From Saprospiraceae bacterium (GTDB lineage Bacteria; Bacteroidota; Bacteroidia; Chitinophagales; Saprospiraceae), in the NCBI GenBank assembly GCA_016715965.1, contig JADJXG010000001.1, positions 636,501 to 700,500 on the forward strand: 64,000 bases of DNA, written 5' to 3'. The stretch's first letter is position 1. Every line of letters starts with the position of its first letter. This document shows positions 8,203-17,573 of the stretch, in pieces. The translations under genes and the position numbers were made by a program. Below the pieces are notes generated by a model that saw only the letters and a list, made by a program, of their open reading frames with translations, was not told the origin of the DNA and ran no database searches.

Positions 8203-10143
8203 ATGTGCGGTATTGCAGGAATATATCAAAAACACTTATGCCGGAACCTGTCGGGAATGCAACTCGAATTGAGCCACATGAACCATCTCATCCGTCACAG
8301 GGGGCCCGATGGTTTTGGCCATCACTTTTCCGAAAACCTCCGCATCGGACTGACACATAGGCGATTGTCTATTATTGATACAAGTGCCACCGGAAATCAA
8401 CCCATGGTTTTTGACAATGGTCAAACAGTCATCATCTACAATGGCGAACTCTACAATTACCTTGAGCTCAAAGACGAACTCAAGAGTCATTTTCCATTTA
8501 GGACGCAATCGGATACCGAAGTCATCGTCGCTGCATACCGGCATTGGGGAGAAGCATGCTTGCAAAGGTTTCGAGGCATGTTTGCTTTTGCCATTTGGAG
8601 TGCCGAAAAACAGGAATTGTTTTTGGCGCGGGATCGTTTCGGAATCAAGCCCCTCTATTTTTTAGAAACGGAAGAGGCCATTTATTTTGGCTCTGAATGC
8701 AAAGCCCTTTTGCCCTTTGTGGAAAAAGTAGAAATAGATCGGGAGGGATTGAAAGACTATCTGGCTTTCCAATTTTGCCTCGATGGAAAAACGCTGTTTA
8801 AAAATATCCGCGAACTGCTTCCGGCCCACCAAATGACCATCCGTCCAGATTCTGTCGAACTCAAACGATATTGGGAAGTCAATTACCATCCTGATTTTGA
8901 AAAATCCTCGGACTATTTTGAAAACGAATTGCGCGAACTGCTTCATGAATCTGTAAAATACCATCTCAGATCCGATGTGCCTGTTGGTGCTTATGTGAGC
9001 GGTGGTATCGACAGCAGTGCGATTGCCTCCATTGCCGCAGATGAATCGACCGATGAATTTTTGGGATTTACCGGAAAATTTTCCTTTGGCACAGATTATG
9101 ATGAAAGTGCCTATGCATTGGATCTTGCGCGATCCAAGAACTTTAGCCTGCACCAAATTGACATCGTCGAAAAAGATTTTACGGATCAAATCCAAAAGGT
9201 GATTTATCATTTGGATTTTCCGGTGGCAGGTCCGGGTTCATTTCCACAATTCATGGTTTCTTCCTTGGCTGCAAAATACCGCAAAGTAGTTTTAGGAGGT
9301 CAGGGAGGAGATGAAATTTTTGGTGGATATACCCGATATCTGATTGCTTATTTTGAGCAATGCATCAAAGCCGCCATCAATGGGACTCAAAACAATGGTA
9401 ACTTCATCGTTACTTACGAATCCATCATCCCCAATCTGATTTCCCTTCGCAATTACAAGCCCATGCTGCAGGAGTTTTGGAGAGATGGACTATTTGAAGA
9501 AATGGACCATCGGTATTTTAGACTGATCAACCGAGCACCTCATTTGGGTGATGCCATTCGTTGGGAACTGTTGGAAGATTACCATCCATTTGAAAGTTTT
9601 CAGAAAATATTTAATGGTGACAATGTAGGCAAACAATCCTATTTTGATCAGATGACCCATTTCGATTTTAAAACATTGCTGCCCGCCTTGCTCCAGGTAG
9701 AAGATCGCATGAGCATGGCACATGGATTGGAATCCAGGGTTCCACTGCTCGATCACAAAATAGTAGAACTGGCTGCCACCATTCCTTCCAATATCAAGTT
9801 TGAAAATGGAGATATGAAACACATTTTCAAAAAAGTTGTGAAGCCTCTGTTGCCAGATTCCATTCTTCAGAGAAAAGACAAAATGGGATTTCCAACACCC
9901 TTGGTGGAATGGTCTAAAAAATCTCCGGTCAGAGAATTCATCCTGGATTTGTTTAGCACCGCCGCATCCAAGCATCGTTCTTATATAGACAACAGCAAGG
10001 TGATGGAAAAAATCCAGAACGAAACCAGGTTTGGCAGAAATCTTTGGGCCTTTCTTTGCCTTGAGTTGTGGCAAAGTGAATTTCTCGATAAAAACCATTC
10101 CATTCAAAATATTGCAACATCAAATAAAATCAAGATATCATGA
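8203..10143 (+). CDS. asnB: Asparagine synthase (glutamine-hydrolysing)
   Basis: The N-terminal class II glutaminase domain starts MCGIAGIYQ, with Cys2 as the nucleophile after Met removal, and has RHRGPDG and YNGELYNY. The C-terminal synthetase domain has the ATP-pyrophosphatase loop YVSGGIDSSA at about residues 263-272 and GGQGGDEIFGGY, both standard. At 646 residues it is full length. In polysaccharide clusters such enzymes often amidate sugar carboxylates or an amino-sugar rather than making free asparagine; that role is inferred from context only. Its stop overlaps the start of the next epimerase gene (TCATGA at 10138-10143), which indicates translational coupling. Confidence 0.9.
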   Translation: MCGIAGIYQKHLCRNLSGMQLELSHMNHLIRHRGPDGFGHHFSENLRIGLTHRRLSIIDTSATGNQPMVFDNGQTVIIYNGELYNYLELKDELKSHFPFRTQSDTEVIVAAYRHWGEACLQRFRGMFAFAIWSAEKQELFLARDRFGIKPLYFLETEEAIYFGSECKALLPFVEKVEIDREGLKDYLAFQFCLDGKTLFKNIRELLPAHQMTIRPDSVELKRYWEVNYHPDFEKSSDYFENELRELLHESVKYHLRSDVPVGAYVSGGIDSSAIASIAADESTDEFLGFTGKFSFGTDYDESAYALDLARSKNFSLHQIDIVEKDFTDQIQKVIYHLDFPVAGPGSFPQFMVSSLAAKYRKVVLGGQGGDEIFGGYTRYLIAYFEQCIKAAINGTQNNGNFIVTYESIIPNLISLRNYKPMLQEFWRDGLFEEMDHRYFRLINRAPHLGDAIRWELLEDYHPFESFQKIFNGDNVGKQSYFDQMTHFDFKTLLPALLQVEDRMSMAHGLESRVPLLDHKIVELAATIPSNIKFENGDMKHIFKKVVKPLLPDSILQRKDKMGFPTPLVEWSKKSPVREFILDLFSTAASKHRSYIDNSKVMEKIQNETRFGRNLWAFLCLELWQSEFLDKNHSIQNIATSNKIKIS

Positions 10144-11090
10144 GAAAAATATTAATCACAGGTGGTGCGGGATTCATCGGTTCGCATCTTGCAGATCGCT
10201 TACTGGCGAAGGGAGACCATGTATTGGTCATTGACAATTATCAGACAGGAAGAAGAGACAATCTCAGCCCTCATCCAAATTTGAAAATCATCGAAGGGAG
10301 CATCGCAGATGCAGGTTTGGTGCATCGCTGTTTTGATGAATTTAAACCGGAGCTGGTGGTTCACGCAGCCGCTTCTTACAAAGATCCCAACAATTGGATT
10401 GAAGATGTAAACACCAATATTTTGGGTACAATCCATGTGGTGGAAGCTGCCAAAAAAAATGAAGTGAAAAGATTTATCTATTTTCAGACTTCGCTGTGCT
10501 ATGGATTAAAACCTCTGGAACAACCCATTACTCTAAAACACCCACTTTTTTCTGGTGACTATCCGGGTGGAAGCAGTTACGCAATTAGTAAAACTTCCGG
10601 CGAACAATACATCGAACTCAGTGGCTTAGAATTTCTTTCTTTCAGATTGGCCAACGCGTATGGACCGCGCAATATCAGCGGGCCCCTGCCTACTTTTTTT
10701 CAAAGACTGACAACCGGCAAAGCTTGCTTTGTAATGGACACGCGCAGGGATTTTATTTACATCGATGATTTGGTCGCTGTCGTGCTTGGCGCCCTGGAAG
10801 GAAAGGGAGAAAAGGGATATTACCACATCGCCACCGGAGCAGATTATTCCATCAAAGAATTGTTTGATGCAACCATCAAATCTCTGGGCATCCAATTGGA
10901 AAAAGAAGTAGAAGTTCGCCCAAGAGGTGAGGACGATGTTTTTACTATTTTGATCGACCCTTCCAAAACAGAAAAGCATTTTGACTGGAAGGCAAAAACC
11001 GCACTTGAATATGGCGTCGATCAGGCCATACAATACTATCAGAAATATGGTATAGAGCAAACATTTACCCACTTAAAGAAAATGGATTAA
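10140..11090 (+). CDS. NAD-dependent nucleotide-sugar epimerase/dehydratase
   Basis: An extended short-chain dehydrogenase of 316 residues. It has the Rossmann motif ITGGAGFIGSHLADRLL at the N-terminus, an acidic end of beta-2 (VLVIDNYQTGRRDN) that selects NAD, and the catalytic SYAISKTSGE (Tyr-x3-Lys). A C-terminal substrate domain follows, with the typical DFIYIDDLV. It resembles UDP-glucose 4-epimerase and related sugar-nucleotide enzymes. It overlaps asnB by four bases and is followed six bases later by a second, divergent epimerase, so the three are probably one transcription unit that makes a modified sugar. The exact substrate is not readable. Confidence 0.85.
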   Translation: MRKILITGGAGFIGSHLADRLLAKGDHVLVIDNYQTGRRDNLSPHPNLKIIEGSIADAGLVHRCFDEFKPELVVHAAASYKDPNNWIEDVNTNILGTIHVVEAAKKNEVKRFIYFQTSLCYGLKPLEQPITLKHPLFSGDYPGGSSYAISKTSGEQYIELSGLEFLSFRLANAYGPRNISGPLPTFFQRLTTGKACFVMDTRRDFIYIDDLVAVVLGALEGKGEKGYYHIATGADYSIKELFDATIKSLGIQLEKEVEVRPRGEDDVFTILIDPSKTEKHFDWKAKTALEYGVDQAIQYYQKYGIEQTFTHLKKMD

Positions 11091-11095
11091 GGAAA

Positions 11096-12142
11096 ATGTC
11101 TCTATTTGAAAACAAAAAAATCCTGATAGCCGGTGGTGCCGGATTCGTTGGAAGCAATTTGACACGAGCGGTTTCTCAACAAAGTCCCTCCCAAATTTTT
11201 GTCGTGGACAATTTGTTGTCTTCTGAAAAAGAAAACATTCGGGATATTGCCAATGTGGAATTTATTCAGGCTTCAATTGCAGATGATGCAGTCCTTCATC
11301 GATTGTACGAAGTCGGAGTGGATTTTATTTTTCATCTGGCTACCTATCATGGCAACCAGAGTTCGATCCACGATCCGATCGCAGACCACAACAACAATTT
11401 GATCACCTCTATCAAATTATTTGATAAATTTAAAAATGATGCGCGTGTTCAAAAGATAGTGTACTCTGCGGCAGGATGTGCGGTTGCAGAAAAACTTGTG
11501 ACAGAAGCAAGTGCCACCGTGGAAGAGGACATCGTCTCTCTAAAAATGGACAGCCCTTACAGCATTTCAAAGATTGTCGGAGAATTCTATGCCGTTTATT
11601 ACCACAAACAACATCAGACTCCCATTGTCAGAGCCCGTTTTCAAAATGTATACGGTCCGGGAGAAGTGCTCGGAGCGGGTCAATGGAGAGGAACTCCGGC
11701 GACGGTGTGGAGAAATGTTACACCCACTTTTGTGTACAAAGCACTCAACGGGATGGCTTTGCAACTGGAGAATGCAGGTTCGGGTTCGAGGGATTTTATT
11801 TTTGTGGAGGACATCGTCTATGGGTTGATCGCCTGTGCAGAATTCGGCACAGCAGGTGAGGTGTACAACCTGGCCAGCGGGAAAGAAACCACCATCAAAG
11901 AATGGGCCGAATTGATTTTGGATTTAACTGAAAGCAGTTCTCATTTGGAGATTTTGCCAAAAAGAGATTGGGATACTTCCATCAAGCGTTTTGGCAGCAC
12001 CGTAAAATCGAAAGAGCAACTCCATTTTGAAGCAAAGACACAAGCGGTGGAAGGTTTGAGAAAAACCATCCAATGGACAGAAGCGAATATGGAGTTTATC
12101 CAAAAATGCATGGACAAACACAAGGGTCATTTGACGGTATAG
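11096..12142 (+). CDS. NAD-dependent nucleotide-sugar epimerase/dehydratase, second copy
   Basis: A 348-residue extended short-chain dehydrogenase with IAGGAGFVGSNLTRAV, VVDNLLSSEKENI and the catalytic SPYSISKIVGE. FQNVYGPGEVLG and RDFIFVEDIVYGL are typical of the substrate-binding half. It is clearly homologous to but diverged from the preceding gene, so the pair probably catalyses successive steps rather than being a fresh duplication. It is the last gene of the polysaccharide cluster; a repeat-filled region without genes follows. Confidence 0.85.
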   Translation: MSLFENKKILIAGGAGFVGSNLTRAVSQQSPSQIFVVDNLLSSEKENIRDIANVEFIQASIADDAVLHRLYEVGVDFIFHLATYHGNQSSIHDPIADHNNNLITSIKLFDKFKNDARVQKIVYSAAGCAVAEKLVTEASATVEEDIVSLKMDSPYSISKIVGEFYAVYYHKQHQTPIVRARFQNVYGPGEVLGAGQWRGTPATVWRNVTPTFVYKALNGMALQLENAGSGSRDFIFVEDIVYGLIACAEFGTAGEVYNLASGKETTIKEWAELILDLTESSSHLEILPKRDWDTSIKRFGSTVKSKEQLHFEAKTQAVEGLRKTIQWTEANMEFIQKCMDKHKGHLTV

Positions 12143-12578
12143 AAAGGCTCTTTTACCAATCAAAGATAAATTGTCAAACATATTAATTTTAATAAAGCCA
12201 AAAACAGAATTCAATACACTGGCGTAATTTCGTTGGGATTATCACGCTAAATGCGTACCTGTGATTTTCATGTTGTCACTTCGCTCCTCACCTTGAATTT
12301 CCATATTTTCACATGGCGTCGAAGCAGAATTTAGTACGCTGCATGCGTACCCTTCACGGAGTTTCGGAACGCTTTAGCGTCCCTGCGGTTTCCACATTTC
12401 CAAATTTCCAAATTTTCACATCTCCAAATTTCCACATCTCCAAATTTCCACATTTCCACATCTCCAAATTTCCACATTTCCACATCTCCAAATTTCCACA
12501 TTTCCACATCTCCAAATTTCCAAATTTTCACATCTCCAAATTTCCACATTTTCACATTTCCAAATTGACCCATTCTAT
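12143..12578. repeat. Gene-free region with a 24-bp tandem repeat and short palindromes
   Basis: No convincing gene is visible. From 12391 to about 12566 a 24-base unit (CACATCTCCAAATTTCCACATTTC and slipped variants) is repeated about five to seven times. Because 24 is a multiple of three, both strands read as spurious eight-residue repeats. Before it lies a short palindrome ACGCTTTAGCGT (12369-12380), one of a family of small palindromes in intergenic regions of this window. The repeat abuts the 3' end of the frameshifted membrane-protein gene on the other strand. Confidence 0.8.
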
Positions 12579-13195
12579 TCAATGCCAGAAAAAACCCAAC
12601 ACACCGATGGCCACGATGGTCCATCCCGTGATTAAACCGGCGTTGTGCTCAATTTTATGTAGATTAAACCGCTCCCATCCATTCCAGGCAATGTGGATCC
12701 AAATCATCATACCGCTGAGCGTCACCAGAGCATAAATCAATCCCACCATCAATAAATACCAAAGTCCGTGCTGACCAGCTGCAAAAAGAGTACCTCAATC
12801 TCCAAACATGGAGACAGAATCATAAACATCATCAGCGAAAGCACCACCTGCTTTTTGCGGATAGGAGGTTCTGTGAGATCGTCATCGATGTGAAAATGGT
12901 GATGGGTATGATGGCGATAGATGAAATAAAGTCCCATCAAAATCAAAGCCAACGGTCCAGCCCAATGCAAGATTTCTCCAAAATTTGTCTGAAGACTGAA
13001 TCCAAGCCAGCCCAGGATTAATCCCAGTAAAAATGAACTCAATACATGGGCCAAACCGGTCAATAAAGTAATCCTCACCGTCTCTGACTTGCTCCATTTT
13101 GCATTTTTCGAAATCATCAACAAAGGAATCCAATGACTTGGAATAATCGCATGCATGAGGCTTACGATCACGGTACCTGTTATTATCTGATACAT
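12579..13195 (-). pseudogene. NicO/RcnA-like membrane protein, frameshifted
   Basis: The protein starts MYQIITGTVIVSLMHAIIPSH and has the helical pattern and HAxxPSHW signature that recall nickel/cobalt (NicO-type) exporters, plus a His-rich cytoplasmic loop (YRHHTHHHFHIDDD). The frame runs into a stop near 12749. A one-base insertion at the A5 run at 12782-12786 (T5 on the coding strand) restores it: the text then continues FFAAGQHGLWYLLMVGLIY, two more membrane segments, and ends GVLGFFWH at 12579. The gene is therefore either a recent pseudogene or carries a homopolymer sequencing error. The ATG at 13195 is preferred to 13225 because it opens directly into the first membrane segment. Family assignment is tentative. 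Confidence 0.6.
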
Positions 13196-13429
13196 TGGTC
13201 TGCAAAGGTCCGCAAAATCGCACACAGGATCTCAACAAAATTACCAGCAGAACAAACAATCCTTGGAAGATCAAACATTCTTCTGGCCTGACATATTCAA
13301 AATATTCCATATCAATATATTGCATATTATTCTAGACTGGTTGATGAAAGTCATAGCCTCCATTGATCTTCATCAACTTTTGGCTAAGGCAAATGTTCCT
13401 ATCTTGCACCGCGTATTTTACCCAGACTT

Positions 13430-14269
13430 ATGTATAAAATTCTCTGTCCTGTTGATTTTAGTCCGGCATCAGAAAATGCTTTGGAATATGCCATCGAATT
13501 CGGAAAAATTCACTCTGCACAAATTGTGCTGCTCCATGTTTTTTCGATTCCTGTTGCCTCTGCAGATGCCTTTGTCTTTGTACCCGGTATGGAGGAAATT
13601 GAACAAATAAAAAATGCCTGGCAGGAAAGAATGGAGAGCCTCATCCTAAAGTACAAACCACAATTGAATGAAGCCATGACCCTCTCAGGAGTCGTTCGTT
13701 ACGGTGAAGCTACCATGGAGATTCTCTTATTGGCCAGGGACCTGAAACCAAACTTGCTTGTCATGGGTATGCAAGGAGAGGGATTCATCAAAGAAAAAAT
13801 CATCGGAAGTGTCGCCACCAGGGTGATGGCTGAATACGAACACCCCATCCTTATTATTCCATCTGAATGCAAATACAAAGAAATTCACCACATTGTGTTT
13901 TTCTACGACGGACAGGATTTTAAAGACCATCATGTATTAAGCCCTCTTGTTGAAACCGTCGAATCCTTAAACTCCAATCTGAGGGTTTGTACCATTGCCC
14001 CCAGCGTGGACGAGTTCCCTGACTTTCAGGATAAATTATGCGCAGATTCTCTTGCCCCCTCGTTAAAGCAACTCCACAATGTAGGATACAACATTGTCCA
14101 ATCACCGCATTTTCTGGATGCCATTGAACATTATTTGTCACAGCATCCGGCCGATTTGATTTTTACAGTCAAAAGAAAGTACCATTTTTTAGAATCACTG
14201 TTTAAGACCAGTAAGGCAAAAACACTTGCTTTTCATTCACACCTTCCTTTGCTTTCATCATTAGATTAA
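13430..14269 (+). CDS. Universal stress protein, tandem UspA domains
   Basis: A 279-residue cytoplasmic protein with two Usp folds. The first begins MYKILCPVDFSPASENALEYAI and closes with the nucleotide-binding motif VMGMQGEGFIKEKIIGS (G-x2-G-x9-GS), which indicates an ATP-binding type Usp. The second half (from about residue 150, HIVFFYDGQDFKDHH) is degenerate and lacks that motif. Tandem Usp proteins are usual in Bacteroidota and respond to stress or energy limitation. It is followed closely by a small conserved hypothetical protein. A weak -7-like TATCTTGC lies about 20 bases upstream of the start. Confidence 0.85.
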   Translation: MYKILCPVDFSPASENALEYAIEFGKIHSAQIVLLHVFSIPVASADAFVFVPGMEEIEQIKNAWQERMESLILKYKPQLNEAMTLSGVVRYGEATMEILLLARDLKPNLLVMGMQGEGFIKEKIIGSVATRVMAEYEHPILIIPSECKYKEIHHIVFFYDGQDFKDHHVLSPLVETVESLNSNLRVCTIAPSVDEFPDFQDKLCADSLAPSLKQLHNVGYNIVQSPHFLDAIEHYLSQHPADLIFTVKRKYHFLESLFKTSKAKTLAFHSHLPLLSSLD

Positions 14270-14280
14270 TCTGCACCGCC

Positions 14281-14688
14281 ATGAAAATAATCATTAAAGA
14301 CGATCTCAGCATCGCAGAAATACAAAAACAATTTTCAGAGATATTCCCTTATTTGAAAATCGAGTTTTTCACAAAACCGCACAAGAAATTCACAGGATCG
14401 AAAAGGGAAAATATGATTCCTGCCAATACAACCATCGCAGATTGCCGTACGATCCAATCAGAAGGAGCATTAACGTTTGGAGAGGAAACGAAAGTGGCAC
14501 AACTCGAAAAGGACATGATGGATAAATTTGGACTGTATGTTCAGGTATTCAGACGTTCCGGTAACGTTTGGATTGAAACAACCGTAACAGACGACTGGAC
14601 CTTGGGAAAACAGAATTCGGAAGCTGAATCTTTTATAAGAGACATTCGCGAAAATGAAGATGCTTACAACCGGGAACATCTCAGCTGA
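14281..14688 (+). CDS. Conserved hypothetical protein, 135 residues
   Basis: I do not recognise a characterised family. The sequence is soluble and acidic, with a beta-alpha-beta-like start (MKIIIKDDLSIAEIQKQFSE), a central TIADCRTIQSEGALTFGEETKVAQLE and a Trp-containing end (GNVWIETTVTDDWTLGKQNSE). Its start is 11 bases after the Usp stop and it is on the same strand, so the two are probably co-transcribed and it may share a stress-related role. Codon use matches its neighbours. Confidence 0.7.
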   Translation: MKIIIKDDLSIAEIQKQFSEIFPYLKIEFFTKPHKKFTGSKRENMIPANTTIADCRTIQSEGALTFGEETKVAQLEKDMMDKFGLYVQVFRRSGNVWIETTVTDDWTLGKQNSEAESFIRDIRENEDAYNREHLS

Positions 14689-14875
14689 TCTTCCACTCAT
14701 TTTATTGCATACCAACCCGCCACCAAAATCCCAACATCACATCTGAAGGCTGTCTTCATCAGACAAAATGCCTTTTGAATCATTGAGATAATTTATAACT
14801 TGCGGCCTCATTTTGCCAGATTTGTTTATGTGCATTTGGCAAAGTGCTTCTTAAAATTCATTTAAAATTTTAGGT

Positions 14876-16153
14876 ATGTTGATAGCCATGATGATAACTT
14901 TTGTTTTGGGATATCTGATGATCATCCTGGAACATCCCCTCAAAATTGACAAGGCTGTATCCGCCATTTTTACCGGAGTCATCTGCTGGGTGATCGTTGC
15001 AATCTATCATGAAACCATTCAATCCGGTTCTGAACCTTCTGAGCTGGTCGCACATCACCTTGGAGAAATTGCCCAAATTTTACTCTTTCTGATTGGGGCG
15101 ATGACCATTGTTGAATTGATTGATGCTCACAAAGGATTTAATGTTTTATCCGAATTAATAAAGAGCAATAAAAAAAGTACTTTATTAATTCTTATCAGCT
15201 TTCTTTCATTTTTCATTTCAGCGGTGCTGGACAATCTGACCACCACCATTGTGATGATTTCACTGGTCAGAAAACTGATTCACGGTGCAGATGCAAGAAA
15301 ATGGTATGCCGGATTTATCATCATCGCTGCCAATGCGGGTGGCGCTTGGTCCCCTTTGGGCGACGTCACAACCACCATGCTTTGGATCGGTGGCAAAGTG
15401 AGCACCGAAGAATTGATCAAGTATGTTTTCTTTCCTTCCGTCCTTTGTCTTCTAGTGCCTCTTTTTATCGGATTGCTTTTTACAAATCATTTCAAAGGCA
15501 ATGTCCAGCCAGCGGAAGACACTTCGGAGCACTCCAAACTTGGCTCTAGTAAAATCATGCTCATTGTGGGAATTTTATCCTTTCTTTCCGTTCCAGTTTT
15601 CAAAACCCTTACCCATCTGCCTCCTTATTTAGGAATGATGCTCGCACTCGCCATTGTATGGCTGGTTTCTGAATTCGTGGACACCAAAGTGGAAGCCTTT
15701 ACCCATGAAGAAAAATACAAGTTGACTGCCCGCTATGCTCTTTCCAAGATTGAAATACCCGGCATCCTTTTTTTCTTTGGGATTCTGACAGCTGTTGCTG
15801 CTTTAGATACGGTCGGAATTCTTGCCAGTATGGCGACGCAACTCGATGCATTTCTTGGTCATAAAGACTATGTAGCCATCGTTTTAGGCGTCCTCTCCGC
15901 CATCATAGACAATGTTCCGCTGGTAGCCGGCTCTATGGGTATGTTTGAATTACCCAAGGACCACGAATTTTGGCATTTTATCGCTTATTCCGCAGGCACC
16001 GGTGGCTCTTTGCTGATCATCGGATCTGCCGCCGGAGTAGCCGCGATGGGAATGGAAAACATCGATTTCATTTGGTACCTCAAAAAAATCGGAGGCCTGG
16101 CGGCCCTTGGCTTTATCACAGGTTGTATTTGGTTTTTGGTGGTCGGGGGATAG
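14876..16153 (+). CDS. nhaD: Na+/H+ antiporter NhaD
   Basis: A 425-residue inner-membrane protein with about 11-12 hydrophobic helices. It carries NhaD/ArsB-type features: ISAVLDNLTTTIVMISLVRK near residues 115-140, NAGGAWSPLGDVTTTMLWIGG in the next re-entrant region, and a second copy of the Asp-Asn motif, SAIIDNVPLVAGSM, near residue 345. These two Asp-Asn regions form the ion pathway in the family. It exchanges Na+ or Li+ for protons and helps with salt or alkaline stress. It is preceded by 186 bases with no gene. Confidence 0.9.
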   Translation: MLIAMMITFVLGYLMIILEHPLKIDKAVSAIFTGVICWVIVAIYHETIQSGSEPSELVAHHLGEIAQILLFLIGAMTIVELIDAHKGFNVLSELIKSNKKSTLLILISFLSFFISAVLDNLTTTIVMISLVRKLIHGADARKWYAGFIIIAANAGGAWSPLGDVTTTMLWIGGKVSTEELIKYVFFPSVLCLLVPLFIGLLFTNHFKGNVQPAEDTSEHSKLGSSKIMLIVGILSFLSVPVFKTLTHLPPYLGMMLALAIVWLVSEFVDTKVEAFTHEEKYKLTARYALSKIEIPGILFFFGILTAVAALDTVGILASMATQLDAFLGHKDYVAIVLGVLSAIIDNVPLVAGSMGMFELPKDHEFWHFIAYSAGTGGSLLIIGSAAGVAAMGMENIDFIWYLKKIGGLAALGFITGCIWFLVVGG

Positions 16154-16277
16154 TCCAATTGTCCCCGGTATACATCGTCCAGGATCCGTGGATTCCGGCA
16201 AATTAATGGAACTTGTTTTTTTAAAAAATTGTTCAATGATGGCGTTCAATGGAATTTTGAAAATACAGAGGAAGAAA

Positions 16278-16305
16278 TTGCCCTGATCAAAATTGATTAC
16301 TTTTG
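16278..16305 (+). promoter_or_regulatory. Candidate Bacteroidetes-type promoter for the BI-1 family gene
   Basis: TTG (16278-16280), 17 bases, then TACTTTTG (16298-16305), matching the Bacteroidetes -7 consensus TAnnTTTG. It lies 24 bases before the ATG at 16330. Read from sequence only. Confidence 0.45.
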
Positions 16306-16329
16306 TTATTAAATTAAAAAGAACATAAA

Positions 16330-17082
16330 ATGTCGCTCAAAAACATGTTTTCCACCCGTACCGGCTCAAGCCCGATGCTCAGACCTTCTATTCTTGAAAA
16401 CAGCCAAAACAAGACCCTCGAACTTTCAGAAAGGATGACCGTAGCCGGTGCGATCAATAAATCCCTCATCATGGGAGCACTTCTGTTGATAACTGCAGCT
16501 ATAGCCTGGATGATGCCCAACATGATATTCCTGTGGACCGGAGCCATTGGAGGACTGGTTTGCGTCATTGCTTCTGCCTTCAGGCCTCAGTGGTCCGCAT
16601 GGATTGCTCCTACTTATGCACTTTTAGAAGGTTTGTTCATAGGAACCATCTCCTACTTTTACGCTTCCATGTATGATGGAATTGTATTTCATGCCTCCAG
16701 TCTGACCATTGCCTTGTTTTTTCTGATGCTTTTTTTGTTTAAATCAGGGATTATAAAAGTCAATCAAACATTCCGCTCGATCATTATAGGTGCAACTGCA
16801 GCCATTGCAGTCGTATATCTGATCACTTTGGTATTAAGCTTTTTTAGCATTCAGGTTCCATTTATCCATGGCAATGGAATATTTGGAATTGGATTTAGCC
16901 TTCTGGTGGTTGGAATTGCAGCTTTTAATTTGATGCTCGATTTTGATTTTTTTGAAAAAGGTGAACAAGGCGGATTGGCAAAACATTACGAATGGTATGC
17001 AGCCATGGGTCTCTGGGTCACTTTGATCTGGCTCTACATTGAAATGCTTCGATTGCTGTCTAAAATTTCGAGCAGAGATTAA
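16330..17082 (+). CDS. Bax inhibitor-1/YccA family membrane protein
   Basis: 250 residues with a soluble N-terminal segment (about 40 residues, ending LELSERMTVAGAINKSL) followed by seven hydrophobic helices, and the C-terminal DFDFFEKGEQGGLAKHYEWYA with final LYIEMLRLL that marks the BI-1-like YccA/YetJ group. Members are pH-sensitive calcium-leak or stress-related membrane proteins; the role here is inferred. Its TAA shares bases with the stop of the convergent gene (TTAA at 17079-17082), leaving no room for a conventional terminator between them. Confidence 0.85.
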   Translation: MSLKNMFSTRTGSSPMLRPSILENSQNKTLELSERMTVAGAINKSLIMGALLLITAAIAWMMPNMIFLWTGAIGGLVCVIASAFRPQWSAWIAPTYALLEGLFIGTISYFYASMYDGIVFHASSLTIALFFLMLFLFKSGIIKVNQTFRSIIIGATAAIAVVYLITLVLSFFSIQVPFIHGNGIFGIGFSLLVVGIAAFNLMLDFDFFEKGEQGGLAKHYEWYAAMGLWVTLIWLYIEMLRLLSKISSRD

Positions 17083-17573
17083 TCTTCCAATCGATCGAAA
17101 AAAGCATCCAATTCATCAAAATCAAATATCCCCGTTTGTGTTTCGCGGCCGGGATTAAACAGGAGTCCGAGGCAGTCATTCGGTATTTTGGAATCCTTCA
17201 AATCCTGGATGTGTAAAAAAGTTTTTTCAGCCTGATAGCTATCTGAAGCTGCCACTGAGCCAATTTTCACCGTCTGGACTTCACCATTTGGTTTTTTAAA
17301 ATCAGAAATTTGGATGCTTGAATTTTTATCCCAGTAGATTACTTCATCCAGGGTCTGATGACTTCTAAAAATTTCAACCTTTTCATAATCCCAGGAAATT
17401 CCGACCAGCAACGGTCCTGAAGTCCATTCTCTGAGTTGAGCAATCAAACGATCCGTCTGCAATGCGTCCAATTGATCAAGGTCGATTCCAATGTAATGCA
17501 CCCCTCTGGCAGCAAGGTATCTGGCAATGGTAATATCAAATACCGGAAAAGCAAACAATAAAGATTGGTTCAT
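17079..17573 (-). CDS. TIM-barrel-like protein, possibly TrpF-related, downstream of rnhB
   Basis: About 164 residues starting MNQSLLFAFPVFDITIARYL. Segments GVHYIGIDLDQLDAL, PLLVGISWDYEKVEIF and the end CLGLLFNPGRETQTGIFDFDEL recall the alternating strands and the final phosphate-binding loop of phosphoribosylanthranilate isomerase-like barrels, but the KICG catalytic motif is absent and the protein is short. I would not assign an enzyme function. The ATG at 17573 overlaps the rnhB stop (ATGA at 17570-17573), so this start is preferred to an ATG at 17612 inside rnhB; the two genes are translationally coupled. Confidence 0.6.
   Translation of the reverse strand: MNQSLLFAFPVFDITIARYLAARGVHYIGIDLDQLDALQTDRLIAQLREWTSGPLLVGISWDYEKVEIFRSHQTLDEVIYWDKNSSIQISDFKKPNGEVQTVKIGSVAASDSYQAEKTFLHIQDLKDSKIPNDCLGLLFNPGRETQTGIFDFDELDAFFDRLED

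Noticed and set aside
12313..12735. Repeat proteins with FHISKFPH or GDVEMWKF text on either strand
   Set aside because: Products of the 24-bp tandem repeat read in frame; one of them overlaps the true 3' end of the frameshifted membrane protein gene.
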